Assembly (NCBI GenBank): GCA_022793095.1
Contig: JAAWCD010000002.1
Span: 77,037-122,554, forward strand
Direction: 5' to 3'
Length of the DNA stretch: 45,518 nt
Source: Oscillospiraceae bacterium
Lineage (GTDB): Bacteria > Bacillota > Clostridia > Oscillospirales > Oscillospiraceae
A program made the translations under genes and the position numbers. This document shows, in pieces, positions 25,358 to 32,299 of this stretch (positions within the stretch are counted from its first letter, which is position 1; each line of letters opens with the position of its first letter). Below the pieces are notes generated by a model. It worked only from the letters and a program-made list of their open reading frames with translations, did not search any database and had not been told where the DNA came from.

Positions 25358-25405
25358 CCATAGCGGCACTGTTGCTATGGCACCATGGATGCTACAGCAA
25401 CAGTG
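25358..25405. promoter_or_regulatory. Nested inverted repeats in the divergent promoter region
   Basis: CACTGTTGCT (25367-25376) and AGCAACAGTG (25396-25405) form a 10-bp inverted repeat with a 19-bp gap. CCATAG/CTATGG (25358-25363, 25375-25380) overlaps it. The position between two divergent genes suggests an operator, perhaps for the HTH protein. Confidence 0.55.
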
Positions 25406-25423
25406 TACGTCCCTTTTTAAGAA

Positions 25424-25452
25424 TTGTCAAGGTTTTTTTGATAAAATTATAT
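25424..25452 (+). promoter_or_regulatory. Promoter of the HTH gene
   Basis: TTGTCA (25424-25429), 17-bp spacer, TTATAT (25447-25452), 12 bp before the ATG. The short leader would leave little room for a ribosome site. Confidence 0.5.
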
Positions 25453-25464
25453 CAGGGTGAAGTT

Positions 25465-25692
25465 ATGCTAAAATCTAATTTAAAGGAATGTATGGAGCGG
25501 GCTGATATTCCCGATATGGCAAAATTGATTAAACGGTCCGGAATTTGTCGCTCTACTGTCCGAAAATTATATCGGAACGAAAATGTTGGAACGGTTAAAG
25601 TTGAGACTTTAATTCAATTCTGTGATGCCTTGCATTGCAATCTGTCTGATTTGATTGAATATCAATACGAGGAGAAAACGGATTCACCGTAA
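25465..25692 (+). CDS. Small Cro/C1-type HTH regulator
   Basis: 75 residues from the ATG with AGGGTGA upstream; the longer frame upstream has no ribosome site. The sequence MAKLIKRSGICRSTVRKLYRNENVGTVKVETLIQFCDALHCNLSDLIEY is a complete five-helix lambda-repressor-like domain of the HTH_26 sort. The gene is clearly more AT-rich than its neighbours, which hints at recent transfer. Likely target: the inverted repeats just upstream. Confidence 0.8.
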   Translation: MLKSNLKECMERADIPDMAKLIKRSGICRSTVRKLYRNENVGTVKVETLIQFCDALHCNLSDLIEYQYEEKTDSP

Positions 25693-25711
25693 AGAACCGG
25701 TGCGGCAAAAT

Positions 25712-25805
25712 TTGCGGGCACGGCGGGGGCAAGCCCCCGCCCTACGTGCGGTGCCGCTGAATGGATGCGGCAATAGCCTGGGGTCCGATGACCTCATCGG
25801 GCCGC
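25712..25805. repeat. GC-rich dispersed repeat with CGGGGGCAAGCCCCCG hairpin (copy A)
   Basis: A hairpin CGGGGGCAAGCCCCCG followed by CCCTACG, and ATGACCTCATCGGGCCG 60 bp later. The last block recurs exactly at 37.21 kb beside a similar GC hairpin. No coding potential accepted. Confidence 0.6.
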
Positions 25806-25888
25806 TCCTCCGCATTTTCATTCGCAGCGATTGGGGAAGGGGATGGATTGCCACATCTCCCCTTCCTGCCTCCCCTATGGAGCACAAA

Positions 25889-25923
25889 AAAAAGAGGAAG
25901 CCTTATTGGCTTCCTCTTTTTTG
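25889..25923. terminator. Bidirectional intrinsic terminator
   Basis: GAGGAAGCC and GGCTTCCTC form a stem around TTATT, flanked by A-runs on the left and T-runs on the right, so it ends transcripts from both sides. It should serve the HTH gene (plus) and the flavoprotein gene ending at 25933 (minus). Confidence 0.9.
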
Positions 25924-25932
25924 CGGGAAAAA

Positions 25933-27513
25933 TCAATCCTCGGGGTCGATAAACTCCTCAGAATCCATGTAAGCCACGGACTCCATACCGGCGATACGGC
26001 CGGAGTTGAGAGCATAGGACATGGTGGAACCGGGATTATAGAAGCAGTAGCTGTCAGCGAAGACGGTAGCGGAGTCAGTGCCGCAGGCGTACAGGCCGGG
26101 AATGGGGTCCAGCTCGCTGTTGAGGACCTGCATGTTCTCGTTGACCTGAATTCCACCCAGGGAGCCGTAGCCGGAGGGGTAGTGCCGGGCCACATAGTAG
26201 GGAGCGGTGGTGATGGGCTTGAGGAACCGGTGGTCCTTGGTGAACTGCCAGTCGTAGCCCTTGCCAATGCCGCCGTTGCACATGGCGTTGTACTCCTCGA
26301 TGGTCTTCTTCAGGTTCTTCAGGTTGATGCCGGTGACCTCGGCCACTTCCTCCAGGGACTGGCACTCGAAGAAGTTGCGCTCCATATCGTCAGCGCCGTA
26401 GGAGACCTCCTTGTCCTCGCTGGCGAAGACGGAGTTCTCGGCGGCGGACTTCACGCCGGAGAAGTAGAGCTCCTTTTCGTGCTCCCACTTGTCCATGTTC
26501 TTGATGGCGTGGTGATAAGTGATGTAGTCTAGGCCGTGCTCCTTGTAGTAGTCCACGATGGTGGAGTCGATGATGGAGAAACCGCAGTGCTTTTTCTGCT
26601 GGAGGAGGGAGTTGCCGGTATAGGTGGTGTTGTCCATATACTCCTCGTTGAAGAAGCGCTTGCCGTCCAGGTTGACCAGCAGGTTGGGCTGACGCATGAC
26701 CTCGGACAGGGTCTTGAACACGTCGGTGGTGCCGGGGGTGTTGTAGGTGACCTCCATGTTGACAGGAGCTTTCTTGCCGCCGATGGCCCAGACCATGTTC
26801 ATGCCGTCGCCGTCGATGCCGGGAATCCGGAAGGTGAACATATCTTCGCCCCACTTCCAGCCCATATACTTCTCGATCATCTCGACGTTGTTGCCCATGC
26901 CGCCGGTGGCGACAATGACGCAGTTGCAGAGGCACTCGATCTCCTCGCCGCCGTCGGTGACGGCCTTAACGCCCCGAACCTGGCCCTTGGAGCCGGTGAG
27001 GATCTCCTTGACGGAGGTGTGGAACTGGAAATCCACGCCGATTTCCTTGGCGTACTCGGTGATGGTCTTAATCATGCCGGAAGCACAGCGCTCGGTGGGC
27101 TTGTTGCTGCCGGGGGCCTTGACCATGTGCTGGGTGCAGTGGGAGTTCTTGAAGTACTTGTACACGCCCAGGAACTCCACGCCCATCTTCTGGACCCATT
27201 CCACGGTGCTGGCGGACATATTGAACCAGCGGCGGACCAGCTTGGCGTCGGAACGCCAGTGGGTGTACTCCATAAAGAAGTTAAAGGCGTCGTCCTTGGT
27301 AAAGTCGTTGGTCATGGTTTCCTTCTGCATCTGGGACTCGATGGCCAGGAAGGCCATGCCCATGTTAGCCGCGCCGCCGGTGGTGCCGCTCTTCTCGAAG
27401 GCCACGACAGTGCCGCCGCCGGTGGCGTTCAGGGATTCCTGCGCCTGGGTGGCGGCCGCCAGGCCGGACATGCCGGCGGCTACGACGACGACGTCAGCTT
27501 CCATTTGTCTCAT
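25933..27513 (-). CDS. FAD-binding reductase of the fumarate reductase flavoprotein family
   Basis: 526 residues, a FAD_binding_2 flavoprotein. N-terminal Rossmann motif DVVVVAAGMSGLAAATQA; adenine/ribose contact FEKSGTTGGAANMG. The capping-domain segment NLDGKRFFNEEYMDNTTYTG carries the conserved arginine region. GIQVNENMQVL and PGLYACGTDSA form the C-terminal FAD site. There is no signal peptide, haem or FMN domain, so it is a cytoplasmic soluble reductase. Related gut enzymes reduce fumarate, urocanate or other 2-enoates; the substrate here is unknown. GAGGAGG lies before the ATG. Two iron-sulfur electron-transfer genes lie upstream on the same strand. Confidence 0.88.
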   Translation of the reverse strand: MRQMEADVVVVAAGMSGLAAATQAQESLNATGGGTVVAFEKSGTTGGAANMGMAFLAIESQMQKETMTNDFTKDDAFNFFMEYTHWRSDAKLVRRWFNMSASTVEWVQKMGVEFLGVYKYFKNSHCTQHMVKAPGSNKPTERCASGMIKTITEYAKEIGVDFQFHTSVKEILTGSKGQVRGVKAVTDGGEEIECLCNCVIVATGGMGNNVEMIEKYMGWKWGEDMFTFRIPGIDGDGMNMVWAIGGKKAPVNMEVTYNTPGTTDVFKTLSEVMRQPNLLVNLDGKRFFNEEYMDNTTYTGNSLLQQKKHCGFSIIDSTIVDYYKEHGLDYITYHHAIKNMDKWEHEKELYFSGVKSAAENSVFASEDKEVSYGADDMERNFFECQSLEEVAEVTGINLKNLKKTIEEYNAMCNGGIGKGYDWQFTKDHRFLKPITTAPYYVARHYPSGYGSLGGIQVNENMQVLNSELDPIPGLYACGTDSATVFADSYCFYNPGSTMSYALNSGRIAGMESVAYMDSEEFIDPED

Positions 27514-27662
27514 GATAAAATTCCTCCTCTAAATGTTGTTCCTTCCGTGGGATGAATACAAAACCGCACGCTGCGGGAATTGATATGGGATAAGTCAAAG
27601 GCTTTCAGCCTCTGCACCGGAGTGTTTCTGCAAATTTGCATTTGCGTACCTGCCTCCGGCGG

Positions 27663-27729
27663 GTCTGCTTTCTCTTGCGTAAGAGAAAGCAGACGGAAAG
27701 AGAACGGAAAGAAGGGGAACTAGTTCCCC
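27663..27729. repeat. Two palindromes in the gap before the flavoprotein gene
   Basis: GTCTGCTTTCTCTT and its perfect complement surround GCGT (27663-27694, 14-bp arms), and GGGGAACTAGTTCCCC lies at 27714-27729. They resemble intergenic repeat hairpins. Apart from these and the terminator at 27868, the 398-bp gap 27514-27911 shows no supported gene. Confidence 0.65.
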
Positions 27730-27867
27730 CTCTTTCATCTCCCCTTCTACGCCCGCGCCGAAAGAAGTTACGGGGGATGTAACGCGGCCGTCTGGCAGCC
27801 TCCGTGCGCCGCTGCGCGGCGTTGGTGCAGACCTGAGGTTTTGTGGTTCTTATTCTGCTGCTGGCAC

Positions 27868-27893
27868 GCAGGGCGGGGGCGTCCCCGCCCTGC
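27868..27893 (-). terminator. GC-rich hairpin after the NuoF-like gene
   Basis: GCAGGGCGGGG and CCCCGCCCTGC form 11-bp arms around GCGT, 19 bp downstream of the stop codon. There is no U-run, so it may be a repeat hairpin rather than a strong terminator. Confidence 0.5.
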
Positions 27894-27911
27894 CGGAGGG
27901 TTCCGCTCCGC

Positions 27912-28559
27912 TTATCCGCGGCGGCGTCTCCGTCCGCCTCCGGCGTTGGCGCCGAAGGAGCCCACCGGCACCGGCTCAGGGGGCAGAGGCGGCTTGACCA
28001 TACCGGCCTTCTTGATGGCGTCTGCCGGGCAGCAGCCCATAAATTCATCGGTTTTCAGCCCGGCGTCCTTCTTGATGACATGAATCATGCCCTCGCCGCC
28101 GGCCACCGCGCCCGCGGGCGCGTGCTTCAGGCATTCGCCGCAGCCGGTGCAGGTGTTGGGGTCGATGTACAGGGAATAGAAGGGCTTGCACTGGAAGGCG
28201 GCGCACTTCCGTTTCACCATGTGGTCCCGCCAGTCGTCGCCGTAGTTGTCCAGAGAGGCCTTGACCAGCTCCGCGGCCTTGTAAGACAGCTCGCAGCCCG
28301 CGCCCAGCATAATGGTGCCGCACAGCTCCCGCAGCAGGTCCAAATCTTCCACATTGCCCCGGTCGTTGGTAATTTCGGTGATGATCAGGTAAAGCTGATT
28401 CAGGCCGTCGCGGCAGAACACATCCCGGCCGCAGGTGGCCTGATGGGCCTTGCGGGCCACGTCAGCCGCCCACTGTACGGGGCAGACGTTCTCCGCCTTG
28501 TTGATGATCTCGTCCACGCCGGGCAGGCCGGCAGCGGTCATTTCGCAATTTTTAATCAT
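27912..28559 (-). CDS. NuoF C-terminal-like iron-sulfur protein
   Basis: 215 residues. Residues about 40-115 match the C-terminal [4Fe-4S] domain of NuoF/HydB: CGRDVFCRDGLNQLYLIITE, then NVEDLDLLRELCGTIMLGAGC. A ferredoxin-like part follows (CTGCGECLKHAPAGAV and GCCPADAI). The usual fourth cysteine of the first ferredoxin motif is alanine, so one [4Fe-4S] cluster is more likely than two. The NADH- and FMN-binding part of NuoF is absent. The tail ends in GGGRRRRRG. It follows the large flavoprotein gene by 18 bp, so the two are cotranscribed and probably form one electron-transfer complex. Confidence 0.85.
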   Translation of the reverse strand: MIKNCEMTAAGLPGVDEIINKAENVCPVQWAADVARKAHQATCGRDVFCRDGLNQLYLIITEITNDRGNVEDLDLLRELCGTIMLGAGCELSYKAAELVKASLDNYGDDWRDHMVKRKCAAFQCKPFYSLYIDPNTCTGCGECLKHAPAGAVAGGEGMIHVIKKDAGLKTDEFMGCCPADAIKKAGMVKPPLPPEPVPVGSFGANAGGGRRRRRG

Positions 28560-28577
28560 AATAAACGTCTCCCCTCC

Positions 28578-30716
28578 TTATTTTGTGTAGGCAGTCCACA
28601 TTTTTGTCTTGTGGAGCTGGTTGCGGAGCGGACACTTGAGGCAGCGGGCGGCCTCCGCCTTGGCCTGCTCCTCGGAGTAGCCGCCGTCCACAGGCACAAA
28701 GCTGCCGCAGCGCTCCTGGCAGGGAGTGACGGCGGTGTGGTTCCGCTCAATGGCGGCAAAGCCTTCGATCTTGCCGATGTTGGGGCCGGCGGCAGGCAGG
28801 CAGGCCAGATGCTCTTCGATATTGCCGTCGCCGCCCAGGATAACGTCCAGCTTTTCAGCTGCTTCCCGGCCGCCGGCGATGGCGTTGATGACCGCCTTGG
28901 TGCCGGTGATTACATCGCCGGCGGCGTACACGCCCTCCACGGAGGTCTTGAAGCCGGATTTGCCGGTTTCCGGGTCCACCGGGTAGCCGGGCCGGTTGAG
29001 CTCCAGGCCGAATTCAGCGGTGAGGTTGGTCTTCTGCCCGGAGGCGAACACCACCACGTCACAGGGGACAAATTCCTCAGTGCCCTCGACCTTATCCACT
29101 TCCAGACCGTTGGGCCCGAACTGGAAGGAACGGATTTTGAAGATGTTCAATCCGGTCATTTTGCCGTTTTCATCCACGGAGAAGCCGGTGTTGGAGTAGC
29201 CGGAATAGAGCTTCACGCCCTCTTCCGCGCCCTGCTCGATCTCTTCGTCATCTGCGGTCATTTCGTGCCGGTTTTCCAGGCAGACCACCGTGGGTTCCGC
29301 GCCCAGCCGGGCCGCGGAGCGGGCCGCGTCATAGGCCACGTTGCCGCCGCCGTAAATGAGCACCTTCACGCCCGGGCCGATCTTGGGGGTAGTCTCCTCG
29401 CCCTTGGCGATGTCCCGCAGCAGGTCAATGGCGGTGGTACACATGGATTTGTCCATGTTGGCCACGGGAATCATCTTGCCGTCGGAAGCGCCCACCGTGA
29501 CCAGCACCGCGTCATAGTCCTTCTTCACATCCAGCACGTTTTTGACCTCGCAGTTAGTGATAATCTTGACCCCGGCCTTTTCGATGATCTCCACCTCGGA
29601 CTGAACGTCCTCCCGGGGCATGCGGTAGGAGGGGATGCCGTAGGAGAGCATGCCGCCGCAGGTGGGATAGCGCTCCATAACGGTCACGTCGTGGCCCTTT
29701 TTGGCCAGATAGTACGCGGCTGTCAGGCCGCAGGGGCCGCCGCCGATGATGGCGACTTTCTTGCCGGTGGCAGGCGCGGTTTTCAGATACTGCTCCATCC
29801 AGGGCTTTTCCGCGTCGTGCTGAACGGCGAACCGCTTCAGATCCCGGATGCCCACGGAGGAGTTGAGGCCCTTGCGCTTGCAGCCCTTCTCACAGTAGGC
29901 GGTGCAGACCCGGCCCAGGGACAGGGGGAAGGGCACCTTTTCCCGGATGACGCCCACGGCCTTGCCGTACTCTCCGGCGTAAATCATACGCAGATAGTTG
30001 GGAATATTGATATGGGCGGGGCACTCGGCGGAGCAGGGAATCAGGGCCTGATCCCGAGGCAGGTCCTTGCGGAACACGCCCTCTTTGTCCTGGAGTGCGC
30101 CGGTGGGACAGACCTCCACGCAGGCGCCGCAGAACCGGCAGTCGGAGCTGGCCAGCGACAGGTCGTTCTGGGTGCCGATGTACACCTCGTCCCCCTTTTT
30201 GTTGTAGTGGAGGACGCCAACGCCCCGCACATCCTGACAGACCCGGACGCAGCGCCCGCACTGGATGCAGCGCTCCATTTCCCGGTCGATGAGGGGATTG
30301 TTGGTGTTCAGGTTCATGGTTTCCTTGTGAACGCTCTTCATACCAGCGTTGGCCACCGCGTTCAGGTACTGCATCATGGCCTGAAGCTCGCAGTTGCCAA
30401 AGCTGCGGCAGCCGGTGCAGTCATGGGGATGGCCCGCCAGCATCAGCTGCATGGAGGTGCGGCGCAGCCGGTCCAGGGTCTCCGATTTTGTCTTCACCTT
30501 CATGCCGTCCCGCACGGTGGTGGTGCAGGAGGTGGTGGGTTGGGCCTCCCCGTCGATCTCGACCACGCAGAGCTTGCAGCCGCCCTGGGGGGTCAGGTCA
30601 GGGTGAGAGCAAAGGTGCGGGATGTAGATACCCGCTTCCAGGGCGGCATTGAGGACGCTCTGACCCTCTTCCGCCTCCACCTGGACGTTGTCGATCCAAA
30701 GTGTGATTTTTCCCAC
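28578..30716 (-). CDS. GltD-like flavoprotein with NuoG-type iron-sulfur domains
   Basis: 712 residues from a GTG with GTGAGGT upstream; a longer upstream reading is less likely. A [2Fe-2S] domain comes first (Cys 36, 47, 50 and about 63, in CSHPDLTPQGGCKLC), then the His/Cys motif HPHDCTGCRSFGNCELQ of NuoG. Two [4Fe-4S] sites follow in CIQCGRCVRVCQ and CRFCGACVEVCPTGAL. The rest is like the small subunit of glutamate synthase: CSAECPAHINIPNYL, VAIIGGGPCGLTAAYYLAKKGHDV for FAD and YGGGNVAYDAARSAARLG for NAD(P)H. The C terminus has CLKCPLRNQ. It is probably the NAD(P)H-oxidising subunit that passes electrons to the 28.0-kb protein. No GltB large subunit is present, so it is not glutamate synthase. 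Confidence 0.88.
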   Translation of the reverse strand: MGKITLWIDNVQVEAEEGQSVLNAALEAGIYIPHLCSHPDLTPQGGCKLCVVEIDGEAQPTTSCTTTVRDGMKVKTKSETLDRLRRTSMQLMLAGHPHDCTGCRSFGNCELQAMMQYLNAVANAGMKSVHKETMNLNTNNPLIDREMERCIQCGRCVRVCQDVRGVGVLHYNKKGDEVYIGTQNDLSLASSDCRFCGACVEVCPTGALQDKEGVFRKDLPRDQALIPCSAECPAHINIPNYLRMIYAGEYGKAVGVIREKVPFPLSLGRVCTAYCEKGCKRKGLNSSVGIRDLKRFAVQHDAEKPWMEQYLKTAPATGKKVAIIGGGPCGLTAAYYLAKKGHDVTVMERYPTCGGMLSYGIPSYRMPREDVQSEVEIIEKAGVKIITNCEVKNVLDVKKDYDAVLVTVGASDGKMIPVANMDKSMCTTAIDLLRDIAKGEETTPKIGPGVKVLIYGGGNVAYDAARSAARLGAEPTVVCLENRHEMTADDEEIEQGAEEGVKLYSGYSNTGFSVDENGKMTGLNIFKIRSFQFGPNGLEVDKVEGTEEFVPCDVVVFASGQKTNLTAEFGLELNRPGYPVDPETGKSGFKTSVEGVYAAGDVITGTKAVINAIAGGREAAEKLDVILGGDGNIEEHLACLPAAGPNIGKIEGFAAIERNHTAVTPCQERCGSFVPVDGGYSEEQAKAEAARCLKCPLRNQLHKTKMWTAYTK

Positions 30717-30950
30717 AGTCCGATACCTCACAGTCTCTAAATTGGCGCTTTCTCCACTGGCAGCACAGAGACCGCGCCTTTTGTCAGTCATCCATTATAC
30801 AATAAGCGCGTCAAAAAATCCACTTGTTTTCCCCGAAACAAGCAAGAAAATTTGTGTAACTTTTCCGTACATCTGGATTCAACATCGTTTTATTATGCAA
30901 GCTGTGTGCCAACCTGAAAACCGTTGGAAAAGGGCTGTTTCCGCCAGAAT

Positions 30951-30998
30951 GTTTCAATATGAAATTCAAAATGAAACAATATGTGAAACTATTGTTTC
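30951..30998. promoter_or_regulatory. Cluster of TGAAAC half-sites
   Basis: GTTTCA at 30951, TGAAAC at 30972, GTGAAAC at about 30982 and GTTTC at 30994. GAAACAATA/TATTGTTTC forms a 9-bp inverted repeat with an 8-nt gap (30973-30981, 30990-30998). It lies between the divergent redox cluster and folT and looks like a transcription-factor binding array. Confidence 0.5.
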
Positions 30999-31114
30999 GC
31001 AAACACACGCATAAAGAAAAACGATGCCGTCTGCTATCTTGCGGAGGGGGATTTTGCTTAACTGCGCCGGTTCGTGCAAAACAAACAAAATTTTTGAGAG
31101 GTGTGGGATAGGGC

Positions 31115-31142
31115 TTGCAAACGGCGGAACAAGGGTTATAAT
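31115..31142 (+). promoter_or_regulatory. Promoter of the folT riboswitch RNA
   Basis: TTGCAA (31115-31120), 16-bp spacer, TATAAT (31137-31142). The start near 31149 is just before the aptamer. Confidence 0.75.
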
Positions 31143-31154
31143 GAAAGTGCATAT

Positions 31155-31287
31155 GGCAGAGTAGGGACCCATGTGTTTCAGAATGTCCGGCAGAAGTGAG
31201 CCGGAGATTCTCAGTGCCGGTGGGACGGGGAGTTGTCCATCGGACGAACAGCGCGAGCTGACAGTATGGGTCCCGCATCCCGCTGCC
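31155..31287 (+). ncRNA. Tetrahydrofolate (THF) riboswitch aptamer
   Basis: Structure fits THF class I. P1 is GGCAG with CTGCC, AGTAG follows P1, and P2 is GGACCCAT with ATGGGTCC. The junction GCATCC(C)G lies between P2 and P1. GTGTT...CAGTG matches the conserved GCGUU-AAGUG region, and ACGAA precedes a small GC hairpin (CAGC GCGA GCTG). The P3 loop GGGACG can pair with the GCATCCC junction with one mismatch, like the known pseudoknot. A hairpin (CCGGC/GCCGG within AGAAT/ATTCT) is inserted in the GTGTT-AGTG junction, which I have not seen in the standard form. The gene downstream is folT, the expected target. Confidence 0.75.
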
Positions 31288-31307
31288 GCATACAGCGCGA
31301 GAAATGG

Positions 31308-31346
31308 GATGCTTGACGGGCGGGAAGCTGGTCTGGCATCTTTTTT
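31308..31346 (+). terminator. Riboswitch expression-platform terminator
   Basis: GATGC...GCATC with an inner GAC/GTC, followed by six T. The GGGATGC at its 5' side (31306-31312) is exactly complementary to the aptamer junction GCATCCC (31275-31281). Without ligand these can pair and prevent the terminator; with ligand the junction is occupied and the terminator forms. This predicts an OFF switch. Confidence 0.75.
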
Positions 31347-31406
31347 ATTCCTCCGATCCGTGTGCGGCTTCTTGCCGTATACAATCATAATAAGGAGGAA
31401 TCTCAC

Positions 31407-32012
31407 ATGCAAAACGAAAAACGCTACTCCAGTCCCTTGTGCGCCGGCTATTGGAAGGAAGCCGGAACCAGTCTGCGGAGCGTCCGCATTCTGGTCGTGG
31501 CCGCGCTGTGCGCGGCGTTATCGACGCTGTTCAACTTTTTCTTTATGGTGCCGGTGGGAGAGAATCTGAACATTATGTTTCAGTTTTTGCCCAACGCCAT
31601 TATGGGCATGATCTGCGGGCCCTGGGTGGCGGTTCTGTACGGGGTGGCCACGGACTTTCTGGACTTCATGCTCCATGGCTGGGGCTTTTTCCCGGGGTAT
31701 ACTTTGGGTTCCGTGCTGGGCGCGATGATTTACGCCCTGTTTCTGTACCGGTCGAGGGTGACGGTGCTCCGGCTGTTTCTGGCCCGGCTGAGCGTCAATG
31801 TGATTGTGAACATTCTGCTGGGCTCCCTGTGGTCGGCGATTCTGTACGGGAAGGCGTACTATGTGTATCTGAGCGCGTCGGTGTTCAAGAATCTGATTCT
31901 GCTGCCGCTGGAGACGCTGATTCTGGTGGTGGTGTACCGGATGCTGATGGTCAGCCTGGTGCAGATGGGCCTGATCCCCGAGCAGCCCAGCCGCCGGGTG
32001 GCGCTCGTCTGA
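31407..32012 (+). CDS. folT: Folate ECF transporter S component FolT
   Basis: 201 residues, six membrane segments. The family's core is visible: RILVVAALCAALSTLFNFFF, QFLPNAIMGMICGPWVAVLYG, HGWGFFPGYTLGSVLGAMIY, NVIVNILLGSLWSAILYGKA and FKNLILLPLETLILVVVY. FolT binds folate outside the cell and uses a shared EcfA/EcfT energy module encoded elsewhere. AAGGAGG lies 8 nt before the chosen ATG. The THF riboswitch upstream supports the substrate. Confidence 0.92.
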   Translation: MQNEKRYSSPLCAGYWKEAGTSLRSVRILVVAALCAALSTLFNFFFMVPVGENLNIMFQFLPNAIMGMICGPWVAVLYGVATDFLDFMLHGWGFFPGYTLGSVLGAMIYALFLYRSRVTVLRLFLARLSVNVIVNILLGSLWSAILYGKAYYVYLSASVFKNLILLPLETLILVVVYRMLMVSLVQMGLIPEQPSRRVALV

Positions 32013-32059
32013 GCGCGGGGCCTTCTTTTTGCTTGCTTTTTAAGGAATACCTGAAAAAA

Positions 32060-32080
32060 GGGGCGGCTGATAGCCGCCCC
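32060..32080 (+). terminator. Hairpin after folT
   Basis: GGGGCGGCT and AGCCGCCCC form a 9-bp stem around GAT, 48 bp after the stop codon. No clear U-run follows; it may also be part of a dispersed repeat. A second hairpin, GGTGGTGCCC/GGGCACCACC, is at 32130-32160. Confidence 0.5.
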
Positions 32081-32269
32081 TACAAAACTCCTTGCCCAAG
32101 GCGTTTGCCACAGCCCGGACAGGCAGATGGGTGGTGCCCCCGCTTATGAAGGGCACCACCACATTGCCGCCTATTTGTCAAAAATATACTTCGGTTTGAC
32201 ATGTCCTAACACGCATTTTAACAGCATTCATTTTTAGATGGAACTTTTGCTGGGACGGAAACACCAAGA

Positions 32270-32299
32270 CGTCTGCACCGGCAAGGTCCCCGGCAGACG
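32270..32299 (-). terminator. Hairpin after the XRE-membrane gene
   Basis: CGTCTGC (32270-32276) and GCAGACG (32293-32299) with additional CCGG pairing. It directly abuts the stop codon at 32300. No long U-run. Confidence 0.5.

Noticed and set aside
27605-28048. 147-residue minus frame in the gap before the flavoprotein
   Set aside because: Arginine-rich shadow frame running through palindromes; no ribosome site.
28578-30716. Glutamate synthase small subunit gltD
   Set aside because: Extra NuoG-type domains and absence of gltB make this label misleading, although the FAD/NAD(P)H half is GltD-like.
27843-30740. 965-residue open frame on the plus strand
   Set aside because: It is antisense to the two iron-sulfur redox genes, has low-complexity composition and no ribosome site, and the minus-strand genes have clear motifs.
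31155-31287. FMN or cobalamin riboswitch upstream of folT
   Set aside because: CGCGAGC and GACAGT recall the FMN element, but its GGGGCAGGG and CCGGCGGT blocks and the cobalamin GCCACTG box are absent; THF pieces fit in order.
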